NCBI RefSeq assembly: GCF_900142435.1
Contig: NZ_LT670846.1
Location: 1,303,822-1,367,821 of the forward strand
Reading direction: 5' to 3'
Length of the DNA: 64,000 nucleotides
From: Thermocrinis minervae
Lineage (GTDB): Bacteria; Aquificota; Aquificia; Aquificales; Aquificaceae
Part shown: positions 1-7,206 of the stretch, in pieces
How the letters are laid out: every line of letters starts with the position of its first letter
How positions within the stretch are numbered: position 1 is the stretch's first letter
Position numbers and translations under genes: made by a program
The notes under the pieces: generated by a model
What the model was told of the DNA's origin: nothing
Databases searched by the model: none
The model's input: the letters and a program-made list of their open reading frames with translations, nothing else

Positions 1-409
1 CTGGAGGGTAAAAAAGGCCAAGCTTTTCCACATACTCCTGCAGATGCGCAGTTACAACTCCGGGCTCTGCGTACACTACACTGTTCTCAAGGTCCACTTT
101 GAAGGAATCCATCTTTTCAAAGGAGACGACAAAACTCTTTTCCACTGTAGGTACAGCCCCACCTGTTAGACCAGAACCAGCACCTCTTGGGAATATGGCT
201 ATGTTCTCCTCATAGCAGAACTCCACGAGCTTTATCACATCTTCTTTGTTTTCTGGAAACACCACTCCTAGCGGAACAGACCTTTCTATGGGTATAGGAG
301 TAGCATCGTAAGAGTAGAGCTTTCTTTCTACTATAGAGGTGTTTACCTTTCTATCACCCAGTAGGGCTCTAAGCCTGTTTACAGGATCCCTTTTCAAAAT
401 CGCAAACAT
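1..409 (-). CDS. FAD-linked oxidase, GlcD-like (N-terminal part only)
   Basis: The first 136 codons of a flavin-dependent 2-hydroxyacid oxidase/dehydrogenase; the rest lies beyond the left edge of the window. The readable part contains the FAD-binding (PCMH/FAD_binding_4) core, with a PRGAGSGLTGGA segment that matches the pyrophosphate-binding loop of GlcD/lactate dehydrogenase-type enzymes. The start ATG is at 409-407. It has no Shine-Dalgarno, but a TATATT box (417-422, minus strand) ends 7 bases before it, so the mRNA is probably leaderless. It is divergent from tRNA-Gly. The substrate (glycolate, lactate or another hydroxyacid) cannot be decided from this fragment. Confidence 0.8.
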   Translation of the reverse strand, partial: MFAILKRDPVNRLRALLGDRKVNTSIVERKLYSYDATPIPIERSVPLGVVFPENKEDVIKLVEFCYEENIAIFPRGAGSGLTGGAVPTVEKSFVVSFEKMDSFKVDLENSVVYAEPGVVTAHLQEYVEKLGLFYPP

Positions 410-413
410 AGTT

Positions 414-422
414 TATAATATA
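414..422. promoter_or_regulatory. Overlapping divergent -10 boxes, tRNA-Gly / GlcD-like gene
   Basis: On the plus strand TATAAT occupies 414-419, 12 bases before the tRNA. On the minus strand TATATT occupies 422-417, 7 bases before the oxidase ATG. The two boxes overlap by three bases. Neither has an obvious -35 match. Inference from sequence only. Confidence 0.5.
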
Positions 423-431
423 AATCTGAAA

Positions 432-506
432 GCGGGCGTAGCTCAGTGGTAGAGCGGCTGCTTGCCATGCAGCAGGTCGCGGGTTCGAGTCCCGTCGCCC
501 GCTCCA
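432..506 (+). tRNA. tRNA-Gly (GCC)
   Basis: A complete cloverleaf of 75 nt. The acceptor stem GCGGGCG (432-438) pairs with CGCCCGC (496-502), followed by discriminator T and an encoded CCA (504-506). The anticodon loop TTGCCAT gives anticodon GCC; the T arm contains GGTTCGAGTCC. A TATAAT box lies just upstream. The diheme protein gene starts 24 bases downstream and may be co-transcribed. Confidence 0.97.
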
Positions 507-529
507 AGAAAAAAAAGGAGTTACAAGCC

Positions 530-1504
530 ATGAGAAAAAAGCTCCTACTCCTATTGTCCATGTCTGGCATAGCCTTAGGTCAGCCTTTGATAGACCCTAA
601 CTTTGCAGACAGATTATTTCCTTATATAACCTACTCTACAGTTTGGAGTGGAACACCTGCCACACTCTCTGACGTAGCTGTTCCAAACGTGCTTATAGTT
701 TACGGCAAGAAGGAAGATCCAGATGTGGTTGCCTTGGCTGGTAAGATAGCCTACTACCTAGGCCAGTGGACTGATGACATTGGTTTTTCAGTGGAGGACG
801 TAAAGCAGTCTAGAATTCCTGAGCTTCTCGTAAACGATGAAAGACTAAAATCCCTTGATTACAAAAACCTTATAGTAGTGGGTACCAACAACTCCGTAGT
901 GAAAGAGCTAGGCCTTAAGTTTGAAGGGCCCACCATAAAGGTAATCCAGAAGGATGGCAAGAACATAATGTTAGTAGGTGGGAAGACCAAGGAGGATGTT
1001 ATCAAAGCTGGTAAATATCTTGCAGATGTGAGGCTCAACTTCAAAGCGGGTGCATACAAGACTTTCTTCTCCTTCGTAGCTCTGCGTGGTTACATAGAAA
1101 AAGGAGAGTTTGATGCAGCTCTTAGGCTGATAAGAAGTCCTCAAGGGCTTTCTGCATGTGGGAAAAACATGGCTTTGGCGGCTCCAATGGTGGCAAACTG
1201 GAACGATGACATAAAGGCCGTGGTGAAAAAGAGGAACAGCATACTCTATTCGGAACTACCAAAAGCGATAGAATCAAAGGATAAGAACAAAGCTGTAGAA
1301 CTCTGGAAGGAGGCCATGTTTACATGCTATCAATGCCACCAGGGTATAGACATACCTCAACTCAGGAAGTTCAAGCCCCTTGAAAGCATCCACTCAAAAC
1401 ATCAACGTATAGCTGAAAGCTTTGGTTTAATAGTTAAGGCAGGTAATGAAGTATCTTGTGTTGCATGTCACAGCGGTAAAACAAGCATAAGGGGTTATCA
1501 ATGA
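530..1504 (+). CDS. Periplasmic diheme cytochrome c family protein
   Basis: A 324-residue exported protein of unknown role. It begins with a typical signal peptide (Met-Arg-Lys-Lys, then a Leu-rich stretch, about residues 1-17). Two heme c attachment motifs lie near the C-terminus: CYQCH at about 266-270 and CVACH at about 310-314. The N-terminal two thirds (about 45-200) has alternating beta and helix segments with VLIVYG and NLIVVG strands and no heme motif, so it is probably a separate globular domain. I chose the ATG at 530 because it follows AAGGAG and precedes the signal peptide; the frame stays open upstream into the tRNA, which is not a usable start. It overlaps the next gene by 4 bases. 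The electron-transfer partner is unknown. Confidence 0.7.
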   Translation: MRKKLLLLLSMSGIALGQPLIDPNFADRLFPYITYSTVWSGTPATLSDVAVPNVLIVYGKKEDPDVVALAGKIAYYLGQWTDDIGFSVEDVKQSRIPELLVNDERLKSLDYKNLIVVGTNNSVVKELGLKFEGPTIKVIQKDGKNIMLVGGKTKEDVIKAGKYLADVRLNFKAGAYKTFFSFVALRGYIEKGEFDAALRLIRSPQGLSACGKNMALAAPMVANWNDDIKAVVKKRNSILYSELPKAIESKDKNKAVELWKEAMFTCYQCHQGIDIPQLRKFKPLESIHSKHQRIAESFGLIVKAGNEVSCVACHSGKTSIRGYQ

Positions 1505-2358
1505 AAGTAGGTTTCATAGGCTTAGGTTCTTTGGGTAAAGAGATAGCCAAGAGATTATCGTCCCAGGGCGTAGAGCTTTTAGTCTGGAACAGAACCAAGA
1601 AGAAAGCCCAAGAGCTTGGCTTCCAAGTAGCTGACTCGCCCAAGGAGCTCATATCCCAAGTGGATAGGGTGTTCCTGATAGTGTTTGACAGTCAAGCATC
1701 AGAAGAAGTTATATTCGGCAAGGATGGCCTGGTGGAAGGACCCATTGAAGGAAAGACAATAATAGACATGACCACAAACCACTACAGGTACGTGGTAGAA
1801 GCTCAGCAGGAACTGGAGAAAAGAGGTGCCTTCTATCTGGATGCCCCTATACTCGGAAGCGTCATACCAGCACGGAAGGGAGAGCTTACTATACTTGTGG
1901 GTGGTGACAAGGAGAAGTTTGAAGAGAACAGACCTGTCTTTGAAAAGTTCTGTAAGGTCATCATGTATGTAGGTCCTGTAGGTAACGCCACCAAGCTCAA
2001 GCTTATAAATAACATAGTACTCGGTGGTTTCATGGAGATTCTTTCCGAAGCCATAGCCGTGGGAGAAAGGGCTGGCCTTCCCAAGGACCTTATCATAGAG
2101 GTGCTTTCCAACGGAGCAGGGAAGTCATACATACTAGACGTAAAAAAGCAGAAGCTTCTGGAAGAAGACTTTGAAACCCACTTCTCCGTGGACCTTATAT
2201 ACAAGGATCTACACTATGCCCAGGACTTGGTAAAGGATATAAAAGCTTTCACCATGACCCTTCAGAATGTAAAAGAAGCCTACGGCTTGGCCAGGTTTAA
2301 AGGTTTAGGGGAGTTAGACTTCTCAGCAGTCTACAAGATGTTTAAAGATGAAGATTGA
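1501..2358 (+). CDS. Beta-hydroxyacid dehydrogenase family oxidoreductase
   Basis: A 285-residue NAD(P)-dependent enzyme of the 3-hydroxyisobutyrate dehydrogenase/glyoxylate reductase (GLYR1-like) family. The N-terminal Rossmann fold shows GLGSLG at residues 6-11. The family's substrate-binding segment is visible as LDAPILGSVIPARKGELT, and the catalytic Lys sits in NATKLKLINN. Length is normal for the family. The start overlaps the diheme protein stop (ATGA), so the two are co-translated. The exact substrate is not readable; glyoxylate/succinic semialdehyde reduction and hydroxyisobutyrate oxidation are both possible. Confidence 0.85.
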   Translation: MKVGFIGLGSLGKEIAKRLSSQGVELLVWNRTKKKAQELGFQVADSPKELISQVDRVFLIVFDSQASEEVIFGKDGLVEGPIEGKTIIDMTTNHYRYVVEAQQELEKRGAFYLDAPILGSVIPARKGELTILVGGDKEKFEENRPVFEKFCKVIMYVGPVGNATKLKLINNIVLGGFMEILSEAIAVGERAGLPKDLIIEVLSNGAGKSYILDVKKQKLLEEDFETHFSVDLIYKDLHYAQDLVKDIKAFTMTLQNVKEAYGLARFKGLGELDFSAVYKMFKDED

Positions 2359-2614
2359 CTTTATTCTCCCCTCAAGCAACTACCTGGATACTGTAAAAAG
2401 GGACAAGAAGGAGTTGGCAAAGGAGTTTGAAGCCATCCTACTTAAGGAGTTTCTAAAGGAGGGTCTTAAGCCGGTGCTAGAAAATAAGAGCTTTCAAGAG
2501 AGGATGTACTACGATAGCTTTATAGACAGCCTAAGCAGAAAGCTGGCCGAAGCCGGTGGAGTGGGTATAGCAAAGATGATACTAAAGAGTATAAAGGATG
2601 AGAAGGATAGATAA
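2348..2614 (+). CDS. flgJ: FlgJ-type flagellar rod-binding protein (single domain)
   Basis: An 88-residue protein matching the N-terminal rod-binding domain of FlgJ. It has a helix with KEFEAILLKEFLKEGLKP, then SFQERMYYDSFIDSLSRKLAEAGG and a final GIAKMILK, the same order and spacing as in the rod-binding domain (a QFEAxxLxxMLK-like helix, then MYxDMxxxxLAxxLAxxGGxGxA). The peptidoglycan hydrolase domain found in enterobacterial FlgJ is absent, as in many non-gamma bacteria. It would help place the flagellar rod in the periplasm. It overlaps both neighbours (11 and 17 bases). No other flagellar gene is nearby. Confidence 0.75.
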   Translation: MKIDFILPSSNYLDTVKRDKKELAKEFEAILLKEFLKEGLKPVLENKSFQERMYYDSFIDSLSRKLAEAGGVGIAKMILKSIKDEKDR

Positions 2615-3713
2615 GATCTCATCCTTCATAGTGATGGACATCTACCAAGAAGCGCAGCGAATTGATGATGTAATACACATGGAGATAGGAGAGCCGGATC
2701 TAGATCCACCACCTGGAGTCATAGAAAACCTAAACAGAGCCATAAGGGAAAGGAAGTACTTTTATACACCCTCCCTTGGTATATGGGAGCTAAGAGAGAA
2801 GATAGCTGAACACTACAAGGTGTATTACGGTGTTGAGGTATCGCCTGAGAGGATAGTGATAACCACGGGAACCTCAGGTGCTTTCCTAGTTGCCTACGCT
2901 ATACTCACATCTCAAGGCGATAAAGTAGTTTTGGCGGATCCTTCCTATCCTTGCTATAAGAACTTTGCTCACCTTCTTGACGTAGAACCAGTGTTTGTGC
3001 CAGTGGATGCATCCACTAACTATCAAATACTGCCAGAGATGATAGAAGACCTAGACTTCAATGTCCTTCATATCTCTTCTCCTTCAAACCCTACAGGAAC
3101 CATATACTCGGAGGAAAACCTAAAGAAACTTATCGAACTCTGCGAGAGAAAGGGGGCATACTTTATATCGGATGAGATTTACCACGGACTTGTTTATGAA
3201 GGAAAGGAGACAACTGCTTTGCAGTTTTCAGACAGTGCTATAGTTATAAGTGGTTTTTCTAAATTCTTCTGCATGCCAGGTTTTAGACTAGGCTGGATGG
3301 TACTACCAGAACATCTGGTAAGAAGTGCAGACGTGGTAATACAAAACGTTTACATATCCGCACCTGCGCTAAGCCAGTATGCTGCGCTTGGGGCCTTTGA
3401 CTACGAGTACCTTTCTAGAGTGAGAGAGATATACAGAAGGAGGAAAGACATACTATACGAAGGTTTGAAGGACGTTTTCAACATAGAGGTTAAACCTGAA
3501 GGAGCCTTCTACATCTGGGCACGCATAGACAGGTACTCCACAGACTCTTATAACTTTTCGTTGGAACTTCTAAGAAAGGCCAGAGTTGCTGTAACTCCAG
3601 GTGTAGACTTCGGTTTTAACAAGACAAACCTTTACATTAGGTTTTCATACACAAAGGATGAGGATGCCCTTAGAGAGGGCATCCAGAGGATAAAGGATTA
3701 CTTAACAAGATAG
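2598..3713 (+). CDS. Class I/II pyridoxal phosphate aminotransferase
   Basis: A 371-residue aspartate/aromatic-type aminotransferase (fold type I). Visible signatures are GEPDLDPP near the N-terminus, the SPSNPTG substrate loop, DEIYHGL with the PLP-contacting Asp and Tyr, the SGFSKFFCMPGFRLGW segment with the PLP-binding Lys, and a C-terminal FYIWARI...YIRFSY with the substrate Arg. It transfers amino groups between an amino acid and a 2-oxo acid in the cytoplasm; aspartate, alanine or an aromatic residue are candidates. It overlaps flgJ by 17 bases at its start and the convergent OmpA-like gene by 16 bases at its end. Confidence 0.88.
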   Translation: MRRIDKISSFIVMDIYQEAQRIDDVIHMEIGEPDLDPPPGVIENLNRAIRERKYFYTPSLGIWELREKIAEHYKVYYGVEVSPERIVITTGTSGAFLVAYAILTSQGDKVVLADPSYPCYKNFAHLLDVEPVFVPVDASTNYQILPEMIEDLDFNVLHISSPSNPTGTIYSEENLKKLIELCERKGAYFISDEIYHGLVYEGKETTALQFSDSAIVISGFSKFFCMPGFRLGWMVLPEHLVRSADVVIQNVYISAPALSQYAALGAFDYEYLSRVREIYRRRKDILYEGLKDVFNIEVKPEGAFYIWARIDRYSTDSYNFSLELLRKARVAVTPGVDFGFNKTNLYIRFSYTKDEDALREGIQRIKDYLTR

Positions 3714-4351
3714 ATCTCTACAGCTCTCTGCGCCCTAAACTCTTTTCCAAACTTCTGGGCAAGCTCTTTACCGTAGGCGGTTATTCTTATCCTACTTTCG
3801 TCCACACCAAGCTTTACAAGCTCACTGGCAACCATCTGTGCCCTGTGCATAGAGAGATCAAAGTTATACTTGCTTGTACCTCTTTTATCTGCAAAGCCTA
3901 CAACTAGAACTTCTCCTTTCTCATCTTTCAGCTTTTGTGCCACATTTTTAAGCTCATCAACAGCCTTCTTGGATAGCGTAAACTTATTGAAAGCAAAGTG
4001 AACAGTACCCACCTTTGTTGCTTCAAAGCTACGTGCAGTAGCTTGTTCTGTAGTTGACTTGGTTTCTTGAACTGGTCTTCCTTCAAGAGCCCTTATCCTT
4101 TTCTCATGATCATCAGCTATGTTTTCAAGCTTGCCTACTCTCTTTTCAAGATCGTTTACCTTAGATATGGCTTCGTCAGCTTTTTTACTTGCTCCAGTTA
4201 TAGCATCAAAGTAGTTCTTGTAGCACTTGTCCAGAAGGTACTTACTGAAGACTTCCTTTGGGCTTCCACAAGGGTCTGTAAGTTCCTGAGCGTTGCCCAG
4301 GGATAAGGTAAGACCAACGAAGAGTGCGGATGCTAGAGCTATTTTCTTCAT
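3698..4351 (-). CDS. OmpA-family outer membrane/peptidoglycan-binding protein
   Basis: A 217-residue exported protein. It has a signal peptide (Met-Lys-Lys, then ALASALFVGLTLSLGNA), a helical coiled-coil middle (KADEAISKVNDLEKRVGKL), and a C-terminal OmpA domain. The OmpA domain shows HFAFNKFTLSK, VVGFADKRGTSKYN and the peptidoglycan-contacting pattern LSxxRAxxVAxxL. There is no beta-barrel region, so it resembles Pal/YbgF-like tethering proteins more than true OmpA porins. It has its own promoter and a strong Shine-Dalgarno (GGAGGTG). Its role in joining envelope layers is inferred from the domain. Confidence 0.85.
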   Translation of the reverse strand: MKKIALASALFVGLTLSLGNAQELTDPCGSPKEVFSKYLLDKCYKNYFDAITGASKKADEAISKVNDLEKRVGKLENIADDHEKRIRALEGRPVQETKSTTEQATARSFEATKVGTVHFAFNKFTLSKKAVDELKNVAQKLKDEKGEVLVVGFADKRGTSKYNFDLSMHRAQMVASELVKLGVDESRIRITAYGKELAQKFGKEFRAQRAVEIYLVK

Positions 4352-4372
4352 CTTTTACACCTCCTTATCTCG

Positions 4373-4401
4373 ATTATAGTACACAATAAAATATACGCCA
4401 A
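4373..4401 (-). promoter_or_regulatory. Sigma-70-type promoter of the OmpA-like gene
   Basis: Reading the minus strand, -35 TTGGCG (4401-4396), a 17-base spacer and -10 TATAAT (4378-4373) precede the OmpA-like gene. Here, unlike at many other genes in the window, there is a 20-odd base leader with GGAGGTG before the ATG. Confidence 0.75.
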
Positions 4402-4424
4402 CACTGTGAAGATTTCATGAAAAG

Positions 4425-4751
4425 TTAGCTTACCTTTGATCCTTCTTTTACATCTACATCCGGTACTATCAAGGAGAGCTTCTCTCCGTCTGACAGAGCA
4501 AGAACCATTCCTTGAGATTCTATCCCGAATATCTTCCTTGGTTTTAGGTTTGCCAGGAAAAGTATCTTCTTGTTTATTAGTTCTTCAGGTGTGTAGTGCT
4601 TTGCTATACCAGCTACTACTGTTCTTTCTTCATCTCCTATGGATAGTCTTAGTTTAAGAAGCTTTTCCGAGCCTTCTACACGTTCTGCAGACAATACCTT
4701 TGCTAGCCTTATGTCAAGCTTTTGGAAATCCTCTATCGTTATAAGCTCCAT
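4425..4751 (-). CDS. tRNA-binding protein, MetRS beta-subunit / Trbp111 type
   Basis: A 108-residue EMAPII-like OB-fold protein, the domain that in many bacteria forms the C-terminus of methionyl-tRNA synthetase. Recognisable segments are FQKLDIRLAKVLSAERVEGSEKLLKL and NLKPRKIFGIESQGMVLA, both hallmarks of the Trbp111/MetG C-terminal domain. In Aquifex this domain is a separate polypeptide, acting with a distinct MetRS catalytic chain or as a free tRNA-binding dimer. The catalytic chain is not in the window. There is no Shine-Dalgarno; TATAAT ends 8 bases before the ATG. Confidence 0.88.
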   Translation of the reverse strand: MELITIEDFQKLDIRLAKVLSAERVEGSEKLLKLRLSIGDEERTVVAGIAKHYTPEELINKKILFLANLKPRKIFGIESQGMVLALSDGEKLSLIVPDVDVKEGSKVS

Positions 4752-4759
4752 AAGGGTGT

Positions 4760-4765
4760 ATTATA
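4760..4765 (-). promoter_or_regulatory. -10 box giving a leaderless start for the tRNA-binding protein
   Basis: TATAAT on the minus strand, preceded by TGG (extended -10), with exactly 8 bases to the ATG and no Shine-Dalgarno in between. Transcription is expected to begin at or next to the A of ATG. Confidence 0.6.
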
Positions 4766-4807
4766 CCAACGAATTCTTCTCAATTTAATCTTAAGAAGAG
4801 GTACCCA

Positions 4808-6178
4808 CTAAAGGCTAAACAAAGGTATATCATGACTGGGATTTGCTAAAGATCTGAGAGCACCGTTTTTTATCACAGATAGAACCTTCTGAGTTACTTT
4901 TCTGTCCCTGTAGCGCATAAAGTGATGCATGAGAACACCTGAAGCTTCAAGCCCTTGGCCAGTAAACTTAAAGGTAATAGAATCTTTAAGGAAAGGATTA
5001 TTCTTGTTTACACTTAGAACCTTCGGCAATCCTACAAATTGATAACCTATAAGAACACCATCCCTTAGGAAAATTTTTATTATCTGGTTATCAAGCTCAA
5101 AGGTATGGGATTCGTCCGCTTCCTCAAAGAGGCCACCGCTACCCGCAGTCACCATCCTTGTCTTGACTGCGTTGTAGTCTACTAGACCAGGGTTCTTTAC
5201 CTTCAAGCCTGCCATGTTATAGCCTGCTATGGCTCCGGCCTGCTGAGCCGTTGGAAATAGGGCTATCCACCTGTGCCTTCCAAAGACATCTATCCCCGAG
5301 CAGATGTCACCAGCTGCATACACGTCCGGATCCGAGGTCCTCTGGTACTCATCTACTAGTACTCCACCTACCACCCTACCCTTTATCTCATCCACGTGGA
5401 GCCTTATGTCTGTTCCTTCAACGAGGTACGTTCTTGGTCTTACACCGGTAGAGAGTATGACCATATCGGCCGGAAGGTATATACTCCTGTCGGAGCCTAG
5501 CTTCTTTATCTCTACGGCCTCTACCCAACCGTCCTCACCATGGAAAGCTACCACTTGCGAGTTTAGGTAAAATCTTATGCCTTCCTCTTCTAAAGGTTTC
5601 ATGTAAAGATCTGCCATATGTTTGTCCAACATTCTAGGAAGTACTCTATCAAAGACTTCAACCACAGAGACTTCAAGTCCCATATACCTTAGAGTTTCGG
5701 CATCCTCTATACCTATGGGTCCGGCCCCCACTATCACTACCCTTCTTACCCTACCCTCTAAGATCCATTTTCTTATCCTCTTGGCATCGTCCAGACTCTT
5801 AGCTGTGGTCACACCACCCAGTTCAACACCTGGTATGGGTGGTATAAAGGCAGAGGCACCTGCAGCCAGAAGGCACTTATCGTAGCTTACCTCCTCCCCA
5901 CCTTTTACATAGATAATCTTCTTCTTGTTGTCTATGCTTACCACCTCTTTGCCGAGTCTGAGGTCTACCTTATACTTCTCGTAGAAGGAAAAGCCTCCAG
6001 CGTAAAAAAGGGCATCATCACCTATGTCCCCTCTTATGACGTTTTCCATACAGTTTGGGGCGTACGCAGGATACTCTTCCGCAGAGAGTACTACTATGTC
6101 AGAGTCCTTGTCTACTTTTCTGAAAGCCTTTATAGCACTTACTGCGGCAGGTCCGTTCCCTACTATGACTACCTTCAC
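4808..6178 (-). CDS. FAD/NAD(P)-dependent oxidoreductase (NADH oxidase-like)
   Basis: A 456-residue class I pyridine nucleotide-disulphide oxidoreductase. FAD-binding GNGPAA lies at residues 7-12, a single candidate redox Cys at 43 (APNCMENVI, where NADH oxidase/CoA-disulphide reductase family members carry their peroxidatic Cys), the NAD-binding GAGPIG near 150, and the second FAD motif VYAAGDIC near 290. It lacks the CxxxxC disulphide of lipoamide dehydrogenase, so it is not an obvious E3 for the pyruvate dehydrogenase genes at 15.9-19.0 kb. The start codon is GTG (6178-6176). A -10 TATAAT lies 10 bases upstream. Acceptor unknown: oxygen, polysulphide, CoA disulphide or a small redox protein. 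Confidence 0.82.
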   Translation of the reverse strand: MKVVIVGNGPAAVSAIKAFRKVDKDSDIVVLSAEEYPAYAPNCMENVIRGDIGDDALFYAGGFSFYEKYKVDLRLGKEVVSIDNKKKIIYVKGGEEVSYDKCLLAAGASAFIPPIPGVELGGVTTAKSLDDAKRIRKWILEGRVRRVVIVGAGPIGIEDAETLRYMGLEVSVVEVFDRVLPRMLDKHMADLYMKPLEEEGIRFYLNSQVVAFHGEDGWVEAVEIKKLGSDRSIYLPADMVILSTGVRPRTYLVEGTDIRLHVDEIKGRVVGGVLVDEYQRTSDPDVYAAGDICSGIDVFGRHRWIALFPTAQQAGAIAGYNMAGLKVKNPGLVDYNAVKTRMVTAGSGGLFEEADESHTFELDNQIIKIFLRDGVLIGYQFVGLPKVLSVNKNNPFLKDSITFKFTGQGLEASGVLMHHFMRYRDRKVTQKVLSVIKNGALRSLANPSHDIPLFSL

Positions 6179-6185
6179 CGTGTTG

Positions 6186-6194
6186 TAAATTATA
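6186..6194. promoter_or_regulatory. Overlapping divergent -10 boxes between the oxidoreductase and mscS
   Basis: Only 20 bases separate the two start codons. Minus-strand TATAAT (6194-6189) lies 10 bases from the oxidoreductase GTG; plus-strand TAAATT (6186-6191) lies 7 bases from the mscS ATG. The -10 elements overlap by three bases. Confidence 0.5.
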
Positions 6195-6198
6195 TACC

Positions 6199-7206
6199 AT
6201 GAGAGATCTGTTACCTGTAGTAGCTTTTTTGCTCAGCTTTTTGGCTCTTCTTCTTTTGAGGTACACCCTACTAAAATATCTAACTAATAGATCTGAAAAC
6301 GCTGTTTACAATTTGATGTTAAAGACTATAAGATTTCCATCTCTCTTTTTGGTATTTGCTATTCCTCTTTACGTTAGCTTACAGTTTTTAAGACACACTC
6401 AAAAAGAGTACATAGTTCATGTAGAAAAGATCGTACTAGCTAGCTTTATCCTCTCTGTATCTATATTTTTGGCAAATCTAGCGGTTGAGGCTTTGAAACT
6501 TTATGCAGGAAGAGCTGGACTAAAACTACCTTCTGCTAATGTAGTCTTTGCTTTAATAAAGGGCTTTATAGTCCTGCTTGGTGTTATAAGCGTCTTAAAC
6601 TTGTTTGGTATACCCGTTGTTCACCTTGTGACCACCTTAGGTGTGGGAGCTTTGGCTGTATCCTTGGCACTACAGAGTACCTTGAGCAACTTCTTCTCAG
6701 GCTTGAGTATAATCTCCTCAAGGCAGATAGAGATCGGAGACTTTGTAAGGCTTGAAAACGGAGAGGAAGGTTACGTTATAGACATAACCTGGATGAACAC
6801 AGTCATAAAGCGTGCGGATAATAATCTAGTGATAGTTCCCAGCTCAAGGATGGTAAACATGATAGTGATAAACTACAGAAAGCCTATAGAAAGCATGAAC
6901 ATTACTATTCCAGTAAACGTGAGTTATAACTCAGACCTTGATAAAGTAGAGAGGATTACATTTGGGGTGGCTAAAGAGGTGCAAAAGTCTGTAGAAGGTG
7001 CGGATCCCAACTTTGAACCTGTTGTAAGGTTTACAGAATTTGGAGAAAATAGTATAAAACTAAACGTAACACTGAGAGTGTTGAATTCAGATTATCAGGG
7101 TATTGTAAGACATGAGTTCATAAGAAGACTAAAACAGGCTTACGACGCAGAGGGCGTAAGGATGAACTTTCTTACAGTATCTACTACATGTCTAGGAATC
7201 ACCTGA
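6199..7206 (+). CDS. mscS: Small-conductance mechanosensitive channel, MscS family
   Basis: A 335-residue inner membrane channel that releases solutes on osmotic downshock. Hydrophobic segments occur at about 4-25, 45-65, 83-103, 112-135 and 140-165. The pore helix and beta domain carry the family pattern: GVGALAVSLALQSTLSNFFSG, then EIGDFVRLENGEEGYVIDITWMNT and NLVIVPSSRMVN. Length is typical of MscS with extra N-terminal helices. No Shine-Dalgarno; a TAAATT box sits 7 bases upstream. It overlaps the following ComEC-like gene by 19 bases. Confidence 0.92.
   Translation: MRDLLPVVAFLLSFLALLLLRYTLLKYLTNRSENAVYNLMLKTIRFPSLFLVFAIPLYVSLQFLRHTQKEYIVHVEKIVLASFILSVSIFLANLAVEALKLYAGRAGLKLPSANVVFALIKGFIVLLGVISVLNLFGIPVVHLVTTLGVGALAVSLALQSTLSNFFSGLSIISSRQIEIGDFVRLENGEEGYVIDITWMNTVIKRADNNLVIVPSSRMVNMIVINYRKPIESMNITIPVNVSYNSDLDKVERITFGVAKEVQKSVEGADPNFEPVVRFTEFGENSIKLNVTLRVLNSDYQGIVRHEFIRRLKQAYDAEGVRMNFLTVSTTCLGIT

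Noticed and set aside
446..529. Longer N-terminus for the diheme protein, starting inside tRNA-Gly
   Set aside because: It would translate the tRNA; a signal peptide start with AAGGAG upstream lies at 530.
4808..6178. Lipoamide dehydrogenase (E3) for the pyruvate dehydrogenase complex
   Set aside because: It has a single candidate redox Cys at 43 and not the CxxxxC disulphide of E3 enzymes.
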